Origin: Polyangiaceae bacterium
GTDB lineage: Bacteria > Myxococcota_A > Polyangia > Polyangiales > Polyangiaceae
Direction of reading: 5' to 3'
Assembly (NCBI GenBank): GCA_025936045.1
Contig: JAICUB010000011.1
Location: 1-64,000 of the forward strand
DNA length: 64,000 nt
A model generated the notes under the pieces. The model saw only the letters and a list, made by a program, of their open reading frames with translations. It was not told the origin of the DNA and made no database searches. The translations under genes were made by a program, and so were the position numbers. Shown here one piece after another: positions 8,365-16,199 of the stretch. Position 1 is the first letter of the stretch; each line of letters opens with the position of its first letter.

Positions 8365-9669
8365 TCACTTCTCGACGATGTGCTCGGTGACCTTGAGGCC
8401 CGTGTGGCGGCCGGGCACCTCGACGTGCGCGAGAAGCTCGTCACCCGGGGCGAGCAGCGTGCTGTGACGAACCTTGCCGTCCGCGCCCATCACGCGCACG
8501 TGCCAGTCGTTTTGCAAGAACGCGTTCACGTAGACGCAGTCTTGCGGCTCGGCCGCGATTTTCTCGCCGTCCGGCGTCACGCGCACCGCCGCTGCGAGCC
8601 GCTCCTCGATCGCGCTCCGCGTCGCCCCGGCCACGTCCTCGAGTGAAACGCGCGCGCGAATGCACACCATGGGGCGGCGCTCGATTTTGGCGCGCCCGAC
8701 CGTGACGGCGCGCGAGTTGCCGTGCACGTCCACGCACAGGACCTCGCTCCCCGCCTTCATTTCGCTGAGGTAGAGGATTTGGTCGTTCATGCCCCAGACG
8801 TAGGAGTGCACCGCGCCCGCATTCACGCGAAACTCCCGCAGGTTCATGTGGGGCAAGTAGTGATTCTCCGAGCAGACGAAGAGGCCGCCCCAGCCCGTCG
8901 ACCCGATGAGCATCCCCTCCTCGGCGCTCATCATCGAGGTGGTATCGACACAGACACGGTGGCCGAGCCCGGTGTGGAGCACCTCGACGACCCGCGCCGG
9001 CGCGAGCGGCGTGACGACGCTCCGGCCGTGCGAGACGTTGCGCGCGAGGCTCTCGATCGCGCGCGGATCGCGCGTGCGGAAGAGCACCCCGACGCCACGC
9101 TCGAGCGTCGCGAACGCGTTCAGCGACTGGTGAACGTCGTCGACGCGCCCGTCGAGGTCCTTGATCGGCACGCTGCGCAAGATCCGCGTCTTTCGCCCTT
9201 CGGTCTTCGCGAGCAGGAGCTCGTACGGGATGTACGTCGCGTGCTCGATGTCGACGACGACGAAGTCGTCCCCGCGCTCGCACACTTCGACCCCGCGCGG
9301 CAGACCGCGCTCGAGGTCCGACACCTCGAGCAAGAGCCCGGCGTGATGACCCGCCGCTTTGGCGCGCACGCGCAGCTCCTCTTCGGGCGTGAGCACCCAG
9401 ATGTCGCGCGCGAGACCCGGAAGCTCGCTCCCGTCCGTGACGTACGCGATGCGCTGCTTGGCCGTCGTCAGCCGCTCGAGCTCCGCGGGGCGCGCGAGCA
9501 CCGCATCGGCGTTCGAGCGCTCCACCGCTGCCCACAGCTCCGGCTCGCTCGCGCCGCGCCCGTCGAACCACCACTTCACGTCGCTCGCGCGCGTGATGGC
9601 GTCCACCGCGGCGCGGCGTTCGGCGTGGCCGTTCGAGGTTTCGTGGCTCGGCGTCGGGGCAATGTCCAT
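8365..9669 (-). CDS. 3-dehydroquinate synthase II / GriH-like enzyme
   Basis: Member of the DHQ-synthase-II family (archaeal AroB', and GriH, which makes 3-amino-4-hydroxybenzoate from the GriI product). The ATG at 9669 gives 434 residues; a TTG at 9681 is possible. Family-like landmarks are an N-terminal VKWWFDGR, WVLTPEEELRVR, EHATYIPYELLLA, a central HRVCVDTTSMMSAEEGMLIGSTG and the SENHYLP...REFRVNAGAVHSY region, and a C-terminal basic/acidic domain ending in VTEHIVEK. Archaeal members are near 360-380 residues, so this one is longer. Two reactions are known for the family: cyclisation to dehydroquinate, or formation of 3,4-AHBA. The clustering with a CAR and a Rieske oxygenase favours the second. 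It is last in the operon, 28 bases after the beta subunit. Confidence 0.85.
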   Translation of the reverse strand: MDIAPTPSHETSNGHAERRAAVDAITRASDVKWWFDGRGASEPELWAAVERSNADAVLARPAELERLTTAKQRIAYVTDGSELPGLARDIWVLTPEEELRVRAKAAGHHAGLLLEVSDLERGLPRGVEVCERGDDFVVVDIEHATYIPYELLLAKTEGRKTRILRSVPIKDLDGRVDDVHQSLNAFATLERGVGVLFRTRDPRAIESLARNVSHGRSVVTPLAPARVVEVLHTGLGHRVCVDTTSMMSAEEGMLIGSTGWGGLFVCSENHYLPHMNLREFRVNAGAVHSYVWGMNDQILYLSEMKAGSEVLCVDVHGNSRAVTVGRAKIERRPMVCIRARVSLEDVAGATRSAIEERLAAAVRVTPDGEKIAAEPQDCVYVNAFLQNDWHVRVMGADGKVRHSTLLAPGDELLAHVEVPGRHTGLKVTEHIVEK

Positions 9670-9697
9670 CTTGATATCCAATCGGGGCTCGGGCGGG

Positions 9698-10171
9698 TCA
9701 CAGGGGAAAAGGCAGAGAATTCGGTACGATCGAAGAGTCCAGAATGCACTTTCGCGCGGCGAGCTTGAGCTCGCCTCGCTCGCGACAAATCGTGTCCTCG
9801 AAGCGGCCCGCGACGAAAAATGTCGTGGCTTCGCCTTCGAACGTCTCGAAAACGGCGAAGGACGCCTGCGAGCGGAGCGGGAGCTCGGTCGCGGACGCGA
9901 CGCGCACGCTGCTCACGAGCCGGCGCTGCACGCGCGGGATGACGAAAGAGCTCTTTTGAATGGCGGCGACACGGTCGACCAAGAGCCCGCGGCTCGGACA
10001 GGAGACGAGAGCGATGGGCCAGCCGCGGTCGACGTTTTCTTTCGCGTGGATCGAATAAGCGCATTCGCTCGCGAAGCACGCGAGAAAGCGCTCGAACTCG
10101 CGCTCGTCGAGGGCAGTCGCGCACTCGGTGTAGAGAGCCTGAACTTCCAGGTCGAGGGTGAAGTCTCTCAT
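9698..10171 (-). CDS. Rieske aromatic-ring oxygenase, small (beta) subunit
   Basis: Protein of 157 residues with the fold of ring-hydroxylating dioxygenase beta subunits (SnoaL-like cone). It shows an N-terminal helix (LDLEVQALYTECATALDER...FLACFASECAY), a central RRLVSSVRVA...SQASFAVFE strand region and a C-terminal GELKLAARKCILD. The subunit is structural, supporting the alpha trimer. It begins 10 bases after the alpha-subunit stop, with GAGGAG just ahead of its ATG. A neighbouring alpha subunit and this length make the call secure. Substrate is not encoded here. Confidence 0.85.
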   Translation of the reverse strand: MRDFTLDLEVQALYTECATALDEREFERFLACFASECAYSIHAKENVDRGWPIALVSCPSRGLLVDRVAAIQKSSFVIPRVQRRLVSSVRVASATELPLRSQASFAVFETFEGEATTFFVAGRFEDTICRERGELKLAARKCILDSSIVPNSLPFPL

Positions 10172-10181
10172 CCTGCTCTCC

Positions 10182-11441
10182 TCAGAGGCCCATCACGCGC
10201 CGGTAGTGCCCGTAGAAGGCGCGCACCGCGGACTCGGTGATCACGAAGTCGGCGTCGGCGGTGCTCGAGCCGCCCGCTTCCACCCGGCACACGCCGGACG
10301 GAGTCGTACGGACGCCCCGCTGGTTCAGCTGCCAGACCTCGATGTCGTCGCCCGTGACGAGGCCGCCCGGACCGAAGAAATTCGCATGGAGGAGGCGCCG
10401 CTCGGTGATTTCCGGACTGTCACTTTCGTAGCCGAAGAAGGTCCAATGGATCTCGATGGCGTTCGGGCCACGCGGGAGCGCGAGGCGCACTCCGAGCGAG
10501 TTCAGGTTTTGGTGAATCGCGCAGTTCGGCCACAGCGTCTGCATCGTGACGGTGTCTTCGTCTTCCGGGAACTCGCGGAGCACGCGCAACAGCGTCGGCT
10601 CGGCGAGGGCCATGAAGTCCTTCTTGAACACCTTCATTTGCGCCGCGATGTCCGCCTCGATCTCGTCCGCCCGCTTCTTCTCCAAGACCACGGGGCTCGT
10701 CTGCACGAGCGTCGAGGTGCCGCCGGTCGGATCGATACGCACTTCAGTCCGCTGATCGGCGCGCCAGATGCCGAACGTCGCGAAGAAGACGTGCAGCAGC
10801 GTGGCGTGGTACGGGTCCTTGAAGTTTTCGACGAGCGTCTTCCAGTTCGTGGCGACGCGCTGCTTCATCTTCCCGAGGACGCGCAGGGGGCGGCCGTCGA
10901 AGACGCGGTCGAAGTACCCGAGGTTCGAAGCGCCGAGGTACGCCTCGAAGGGCGGGGTCTCCGGCGAAAACGAAGCGAAAATCGCGCCGCGGTGGGTCGT
11001 GACGTGGAGCCGGTCGAGGCCGTGCGTCGCAAAGTCGAACTCGGGAGAGAAGCCGCCCTGGCCGCCCACGCCGCGCCGGAACGGCAGGCCCTGGAGCGAA
11101 CCTTTGAGATCGAAGGACCACTGATGGTACGGGCAAGCGAACGTCTTGGTATTGCCCGCGGCCTCCTGACAGAACTGCACGCCCTTGTGCGGACAGCGGT
11201 TCACGAGCACGTTGACGCCGCCTTCCGCGTCGCGCGTGAGGATGACCGGCGTCTCCCCGACGAAGCTTTTCACGAAGTCGCCGCGCTTCGGGATTTCCGC
11301 TTCGAGCCCGACGTAGTTCCACGACGCGCCGCGAAAGATCCGTTCCTGCTCGCGCTCGTAGATTGCCTCGTCCGTGTACACGGAGTGCGGGATGCGCGTG
11401 AGGCCCTCGCCGGGCCATTGCGGCAGATGGTGGTCGGGCAT
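10182..11441 (-). CDS. Rieske non-haem iron oxygenase, large (alpha) subunit
   Basis: Catalytic subunit (419 residues) of an aromatic-ring or N-oxygenase of the Rieske type; it needs a separate reductase/ferredoxin, which is not in this window. The Rieske [2Fe-2S] ligands are visible as C83-P-H85 and C103-P-Y-H106. The mononuclear iron site follows as D209-P-Y-H212-x4-H217. The ATG overlaps the CAR stop (TGATG). The family includes benzoate/anthranilate dioxygenases and N-oxygenases such as PrnD, so ring oxidation and amine oxidation are both open. In this cluster it could act on the 3-amino-4-hydroxybenzoyl product of the neighbouring enzymes, which is inference. Confidence 0.9.
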   Translation of the reverse strand: MPDHHLPQWPGEGLTRIPHSVYTDEAIYEREQERIFRGASWNYVGLEAEIPKRGDFVKSFVGETPVILTRDAEGGVNVLVNRCPHKGVQFCQEAAGNTKTFACPYHQWSFDLKGSLQGLPFRRGVGGQGGFSPEFDFATHGLDRLHVTTHRGAIFASFSPETPPFEAYLGASNLGYFDRVFDGRPLRVLGKMKQRVATNWKTLVENFKDPYHATLLHVFFATFGIWRADQRTEVRIDPTGGTSTLVQTSPVVLEKKRADEIEADIAAQMKVFKKDFMALAEPTLLRVLREFPEDEDTVTMQTLWPNCAIHQNLNSLGVRLALPRGPNAIEIHWTFFGYESDSPEITERRLLHANFFGPGGLVTGDDIEVWQLNQRGVRTTPSGVCRVEAGGSSTADADFVITESAVRAFYGHYRRVMGL

Positions 11442-14400
11442 CAGAGGACTCCGAGCGCGCTGAGGTCGTCGAGCGACTTGTGGATGAAGCTTCGTGTGAG
11501 GGGCGGAACGTCGAAGTGGCCGGTTTCGAGCCGGATCTGACCGGACTGCGGTTTCTCCCAGCGTTCGGCGATCGCGAGCGGCGAATGCCGGCGCCGCTCG
11601 GGGTCGAGCACCGCGAGCCGCTCGGTGAAGCACCGGTACCAGGCGCGGTAATCGGCTAGGCGCTCGAGCGCGACCCGCTCGCTCAGGCATTCGACGATGG
11701 TATCGAGCGAAACGCCGCCGGGCGCGCCGGCGAGATGATACGTCGCCGGCCGCTCGGGTTCCCCGAGTGCCGCTTCGACGACGGCGCGCGCGGCGGCATC
11801 GACCGGCACGCCGTCGAAGGCACGCGCTCCCGCGCCGTCCACGTAAAATGATGCCGGTGCGCTCTGCGTCAGGGCGAGACCCGCGAGCAGCCGGCACAGA
11901 AAGTCCTCGGCGTTCACCTGGCCGCGGTAGCGCGGATGCGCCATCAGGTTCGTCGCGCGCAAGAGCTGCACGCCCGTGCCGGAACGCTCGCCGAGCTCCG
12001 CGAGCAGGAGCTCGGACGCCCACTTGGTCGAGGTGTAACCGTAGCCGGGACCGCCGCCGAAGCGCGCGCGTTCGGGCCAGAGCGAGCCCGCGCTTTCGCT
12101 CTCGCGCACCGGGGCCGAGCGACCCTCGGCGAGCCCCACCGTGGAGACGAACGCGACGTTTTTCGGCGCGCGGTGCAGCGCGAAACGCGCAATTTCTGCC
12201 GTTCCGCGCACGTTCGGCTCGAAGAGCTCGTCGTAGCCGAGCGCGTGATTCACGAGCGCGCCCGCGTGAATCACGGTGTCGATCGCCGCCGCGAGGCGCT
12301 CGTACGCTGCGTGCGGCAAGCCGAGCTCGGGGAGCATCAGATCGCCCGCGACGATCTCGAGCCCACCGCGCACCGCGAGCGATTCGAAGCGTGCGCTGAG
12401 CTCCGGATCCGTGGCGAAGCTCGCGGCGACACGCGCGCAAGCCGCGGCGTCGTCCTTGGCGCGCACGAGCCCGACGACGCGCTCGACCCGTTCAGGCCGC
12501 TCGAGGAGCTCGAGCAGCACGAAGCGCCCGAGGAAGCCGCTCGCCCCCGTGACCATGACCCCCCGCGAAGCGCGGGCCGCCTGCGGCGCCGAACGCCCTC
12601 GGGCGAGGGTGAGCTCTGCGGGCGGGACGAAGCGTGAGAGCACGATGTCACTCGCGCGGAGCACGGCGGAAGTGGCGCCGTGCACCGAGTCCGCCGTGAC
12701 CGCTTCGACGCCGGGACCCGCCATCGCTTCGAGATAGAGCACGAGCTCGGCCACGGTCGCGCTCGGGCTCAAGATCAAGCCGACCGGCAGCCGCAGGCCC
12801 CACTCCTCGTCGAGCAGGGCCGCGAGTGAGACGGCGTTGATCGAGTCACCACCAAGCTCGGTAAACGTGAGCCCGAGCCGCTCCACCGGCGGGGCCGGGA
12901 GGTGGACGACCGCGGCGAGCGCCCGCTCGAGCTTCTCGACGAGGGGCGCGTCCGGCGAGAGCGCCGCGACCGCGCGCAAGCCGGCCGTGCGTTCGCTCGC
13001 GAGCCGCTCGTACAAGGCGTCGAGCCGAGCGGCGTAACGCTCGGCGAGCTTCACGAGCGACGGCTTGCCGTTGTCCGCGACGAGGCCGTTCTCCCGACTG
13101 AACGGCTCGAGCTCGACGACGAACTCGCGCGGGACCTCGTAGCTCTTGAGGCCCGCTTCCTTCGCGACGCGACGGAGCTCCGCGCCGAGGAGCGCGTGAA
13201 GCGCCGCCGGCTCCGCTCTCTCAGCGCCGGGTAGAAGCTCGCTCACCCGCTCGAGATCCGGGACGAGCACGGCGACGAGGTACGCGCGCTCGCTCTTGCC
13301 GTACACGTACGCTTGGCGAACGAGGGGACTCCGACCGGCGAACAGCGCCTCGAGTGCGCCCGTGTTCACGAACTTGCCGTGGGAGAGCTTCAGGACCTGG
13401 TTTTTGCGCGCGACCCACGCGAGTCGTTCCTCGCCGCGGAGCTCGAAGACGTCGCCGGTGCGGAGGTAGCCGTCGGGGGTGAATGCAGCGCGAGTCGCCT
13501 CTTCACTCGCGAAATAGCCAGGCACCTGACGCCGCGTTTTGAGCCAGAGCTCACCACGCGGGTAGGGGCGATCGGTCGCCGAAAACCCCTTCTCCGGGAC
13601 GTCAACCAGGCGATAGTCGAGCACGTTGTCGCGCCGGATGCGGCCGTCGAACAGGAACCCCCCCGCCTCCGTCATCCCCATGAGGTTGAAGACGGGAATG
13701 CGAAAGCAGGCGCGCAGAAACGCGAGCACGTCTTCACCGATCGGCGCCGACGCGGACGTCGCCGCGAGCAGTCGATCGCCGAGGTAACTTTCGCGCATCT
13801 CGTGCATCACGTCTTCGGCAGCGCGGGACGCGGCCCCTCGATCGCTCCCGAAGCCGCAGCGACGGGCGACCTCGCGCCCGAAGTCATCGTAAATTTGTTG
13901 CGCGACGCGCGGCACGAAGCCGATGAACGTTGGGCGCGCGGCGCGAAAATCCGCGAACAGGTCCGAAACGTCGGCGTCGAGCGCGAGGTGCGTGAGCGCC
14001 CCGCGTACGATCGACGCGGCGACGAGCTCGCTGCCCATCTGATGACCGAGCGGCGAAAACACGAAGCCGACCGGGAGCGGCAGCGGAAAATCAGGCAAAA
14101 ACGGGTAGGCGCGGGCGCGCGCGGGCAGCCACTTCTGAACGTAAACGCTCTCGGGGAAAAGTGCGCCTTTCGGCGTGCCGGTGCTGCCCGAGGTGTACAC
14201 GACGGTGCGCAGCGGATCCTCGCCGCGGCCCGGGCGCACGAGCGACGCGGCGGAGCCGGCGCCGTTCGCCTCGACGGCGTCGAACGTCGTGAAGTGCACG
14301 TTCGGCCCAGGCGAGCGCAACGCGCCGGCGTCGGACCGCTCGTTCGCGGAGACGCCGCTCGGCGTCAGCGCGAGCACCGCTCGAACACTCGGGCACTCGG

Positions 14401-14911
14401 CCAAGACGGCCGCGACCAGCGACACCTGGTCGGCGTCGCAGACGACGACGCGCGCTTTCGTCTCGTTCAGCACTGCCGCGAGCACGACCGGCGCAAGGTT
14501 CGTCTGGAGCGGCACCGCCGTCGCGCCGAGGTACGACGCGGCGAGCTCGGCAACCACGAAGCTTGGCCCGCCGAACGCCACGATCGCGAGGAAGTCCCCC
14601 TTCCCGAGCAGCTTCTCGCGCGCGAGCCCGGTGGCGAGGGCCGCGACCTTGGTCCAGAGCTCGGCGTACGAGAGCCGCAGAAAGCCGGAGGAGCCGCGGG
14701 CGGGCAGCGCAAAGACGGGACGCGCTGCGTAGAGCTCGCACGCGGAGCAAACGAGCTCTACGCTCGAGCGCGCGCCGGCAAGACGCGTCAAAATCGCGGG
14801 ATCCGGCGCGCTTCTGCGCAAATCCGCGTCGGCTTGCAGCAGGCGCTCGGCGCGCGCGAGTGCTTCTCGCACGAGCTCGTCGCTCCTCACGGGTTCGCTC
14901 TCCGTCGGCAT
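11441..14911 (-). CDS. Carboxylic acid reductase (A-PCP-R)
   Basis: Multidomain enzyme of 1156 residues that activates a carboxylic acid with ATP, loads it on a phosphopantetheinylated carrier domain and reduces it with NADPH to the aldehyde. Domains in order: adenylation (A3 P-loop YTSGSTGTPKG at 239-249, MTEAGG at 413-418, GYLRTGD near 481-487), carrier domain (L-G-G-D-S690, the Ppant serine), then a Rossmann reductase (GASGFLG at 789-795, YxxxK near 930, N-terminal nucleotide motif). Length matches CAR/FadD9 enzymes (about 1150-1200). A separate Ppant transferase is needed and is not seen here. It sits between a GriI-like aldolase and the Rieske genes, so an aromatic acid such as 3,4-AHBA is a plausible substrate. 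Confidence 0.92.
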   Translation of the reverse strand: MPTESEPVRSDELVREALARAERLLQADADLRRSAPDPAILTRLAGARSSVELVCSACELYAARPVFALPARGSSGFLRLSYAELWTKVAALATGLAREKLLGKGDFLAIVAFGGPSFVVAELAASYLGATAVPLQTNLAPVVLAAVLNETKARVVVCDADQVSLVAAVLAECPSVRAVLALTPSGVSANERSDAGALRSPGPNVHFTTFDAVEANGAGSAASLVRPGRGEDPLRTVVYTSGSTGTPKGALFPESVYVQKWLPARARAYPFLPDFPLPLPVGFVFSPLGHQMGSELVAASIVRGALTHLALDADVSDLFADFRAARPTFIGFVPRVAQQIYDDFGREVARRCGFGSDRGAASRAAEDVMHEMRESYLGDRLLAATSASAPIGEDVLAFLRACFRIPVFNLMGMTEAGGFLFDGRIRRDNVLDYRLVDVPEKGFSATDRPYPRGELWLKTRRQVPGYFASEEATRAAFTPDGYLRTGDVFELRGEERLAWVARKNQVLKLSHGKFVNTGALEALFAGRSPLVRQAYVYGKSERAYLVAVLVPDLERVSELLPGAERAEPAALHALLGAELRRVAKEAGLKSYEVPREFVVELEPFSRENGLVADNGKPSLVKLAERYAARLDALYERLASERTAGLRAVAALSPDAPLVEKLERALAAVVHLPAPPVERLGLTFTELGGDSINAVSLAALLDEEWGLRLPVGLILSPSATVAELVLYLEAMAGPGVEAVTADSVHGATSAVLRASDIVLSRFVPPAELTLARGRSAPQAARASRGVMVTGASGFLGRFVLLELLERPERVERVVGLVRAKDDAAACARVAASFATDPELSARFESLAVRGGLEIVAGDLMLPELGLPHAAYERLAAAIDTVIHAGALVNHALGYDELFEPNVRGTAEIARFALHRAPKNVAFVSTVGLAEGRSAPVRESESAGSLWPERARFGGGPGYGYTSTKWASELLLAELGERSGTGVQLLRATNLMAHPRYRGQVNAEDFLCRLLAGLALTQSAPASFYVDGAGARAFDGVPVDAAARAVVEAALGEPERPATYHLAGAPGGVSLDTIVECLSERVALERLADYRAWYRCFTERLAVLDPERRRHSPLAIAERWEKPQSGQIRLETGHFDVPPLTRSFIHKSLDDLSALGVL

Positions 14912-14922
14912 GGGACCGAGCG

Positions 14923-15837
14923 TCAGCGAGAGTAGGCGCGGGACGCGGCCAGGCCGAGCGCCGTCGGAAACGTGCTCGTCACCTCTTCACGCGGGAGCCC
15001 GATCGCCCGCGCTTCGGAGATGGCGCGCTCGTCGCCGAGCACCGCGAGCGCGTCCTCGAGGGACATGCGGTGATGCACCATCGTCGTCACTGCACGCGCG
15101 AGCCGCACCGGATTGGCACTCTGGAAGATGTTGCGGCCGAAGGTGACGCCCGCGGCGCCCGCCTGCAACACCTCGTCGACGAAACGCAAAATGGCTTCTT
15201 CCGTCTCGAGCCGGGCGCCGCCCGCCACGAGCACCGGCACGTCGACGTCCTCGAGGACGCGCGCGAAGCTCTCCCCCGTCCCCGTGAACGGCACTTTCAC
15301 GAGATCGACGCCGAGCTCCATCGCGATGCGGATGGCGTGCCCGACGTGCTCGGGGTCGATCGAGGTCGCCTGTGCGTCCGGTCGCGGATACATCATCGCG
15401 AGCAGGGGAACGCCCCATTCGTGACAGGCCTGCGATACGAGCGCGAGATCCGCGAGCATCTGATTCTCGGTCTTGGCGCCGAGATTCGTGTGAACGGAGA
15501 CGCCGTCGGCCCCGAGCTTGAGCGCGTGCTCGACCGTACAAACCAGGCGCTTTTCGTTGGCTTCCGGCGAAAGCCGCGTGGCGCCGGAAAGGTGCACGAT
15601 CAGGCCGGGCCGATGCGCGCTCTCGAACAGCGGCAACAGCCGCTCGACCATGCCCTGATGCACGACGACGGCGTCGAGCGCGTCCCGCCCGATGCCTTGC
15701 AAACGCTGGCCGATGCGCTCGAGCCCCGGCACGCGCCCCAGCGTGAACCCGTGATCGAGCGCGAGGATCGTCGCGCGTCCGTAGCTCGGGTGTATGAGCC
15801 GGCTGATTCGTCCACGCTTCCCGGAGCTCGTCGGCAT
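14923..15837 (-). CDS. ADTH-synthase/GriI-like class I aldolase
   Basis: Member of the DeoC/FbaB-type class I aldolases, close to 2-amino-3,7-dideoxy-D-threo-hept-6-ulosonate synthase and to GriI. Those enzymes condense L-aspartate-4-semialdehyde with a sugar phosphate or dihydroxyacetone phosphate to build the seven-carbon precursor of aromatic acids. Of 304 residues, expected catalytic positions are visible: D28 in LALDHG, Y150 in LLAMMYPRP, and the Schiff-base lysine K181 in GVDLVKVPFTG. The C-terminal phosphate-binding loops (VLVAGGARL, GAAGVTFGRNIFQ) are intact. It is the first gene of the operon, with CGGGAGG upstream of the ATG. Its partner, the DHQS-II/GriH-type enzyme, is four genes downstream. 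Confidence 0.9.
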   Translation of the reverse strand: MPTSSGKRGRISRLIHPSYGRATILALDHGFTLGRVPGLERIGQRLQGIGRDALDAVVVHQGMVERLLPLFESAHRPGLIVHLSGATRLSPEANEKRLVCTVEHALKLGADGVSVHTNLGAKTENQMLADLALVSQACHEWGVPLLAMMYPRPDAQATSIDPEHVGHAIRIAMELGVDLVKVPFTGTGESFARVLEDVDVPVLVAGGARLETEEAILRFVDEVLQAGAAGVTFGRNIFQSANPVRLARAVTTMVHHRMSLEDALAVLGDERAISEARAIGLPREEVTSTFPTALGLAASRAYSR

Positions 15838-15884
15838 GAGTGTCCTCCCGCTACGCGCCGCTGTCCCTGGTGGCGGCGAGCGCG

Positions 15885-15914
15885 AAGCTATCCATGTGGG
15901 TGCGCCGGTGTCAA
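15885..15914 (-). promoter_or_regulatory. Candidate sigma-70-type promoter for the aldolase-CAR-Rieske-GriH operon
   Basis: On the minus strand TTGACA (15914-15909) is a full -35 match. Spaced 16 or 18 bases from it are GATAGC (15892-15887) or TAGCTT (15890-15885), weak -10 matches. A transcript would start near 15878 and have a leader of about 40 bases to the aldolase ATG. It was read by eye, so treat as a hypothesis. Confidence 0.35.
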
Positions 15915-16128
15915 CGGTCGCAAAAGGTCGTTGTTAAGAGCACTCGCACACACACAGTTCGAATTTCATACCCGGGAGTGTCGGTTCTGCGGCCGCCGCG
16001 GGATTTTGGCGCGTTCGTGGAGTTCAAGTCCTCTGCTTCCAGAACGAAATGCGGTTTCTGAAAGAACCGCCTCAACAAAGTACCGATTCTACCTATCGGG
16101 CGAGTAGCCGGATCTGCCGGCGGAGCGC

Positions 16129-16156
16129 TTGACGCTCGCCGGCCGCCCTGTATTTC
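16129..16156 (+). promoter_or_regulatory. Candidate promoter for the Cys-His-Asp gene
   Basis: TTGACG (16129-16134) and TATTTC (16151-16156) are separated by 16 bases. Both boxes are near sigma-70 consensus and lie about 45 bases before the ATG. Only a visual match. Confidence 0.3.
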
Positions 16157-16158
16157 TG

Positions 16159-16182
16159 GGTTCGATCGACCCGGGTCGAACC
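16159..16182 (+). repeat. 24-bp inverted repeat in the leader of the Cys-His-Asp gene
   Basis: GGTTCGA (16159-16165) and TCGAACC (16176-16182) form a perfect seven-base dyad with a 10-base centre. It lies just after the candidate -10 and before AAGGAG, so it could be a repressor site or an mRNA hairpin controlling access to the ribosome site. Confidence 0.45.
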
Positions 16183-16199
16183 GCTAAGGAGCAGGGAAC

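Larger units (their letters stand above)
15838..16199. other. Divergent intergenic region of the aromatic-acid cluster
   Basis: A 362-base gap between the aldolase gene (minus) and the Cys-His-Asp gene (plus). I see candidate promoters for both directions, listed separately. There is also a weak hairpin at 16051-16070 (GCGGTT...AACCGC) and a dyad at 16159-16182. Two GGTCG repeats around 15916-15932 lie just upstream of the -35 of the minus-strand promoter and could be a binding site. No open frame in it looks like a gene. Confidence 0.6.

Noticed and set aside
13313..14935. Open frame of 540 codons on the plus strand opposite the carboxylic acid reductase gene.
   Set aside because: High-GC third-position bias makes long antisense frames common. 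The minus strand holds a full set of CAR motifs, and the plus-strand translation is Arg/Glu-rich with no domain.
8365..15837. Reading the cluster as a simple archaeal-type shikimate entry.
   Set aside because: Possible, but it does not explain the CAR and Rieske genes interleaved between the aldolase and the DHQS-II gene in a single tightly spaced operon.
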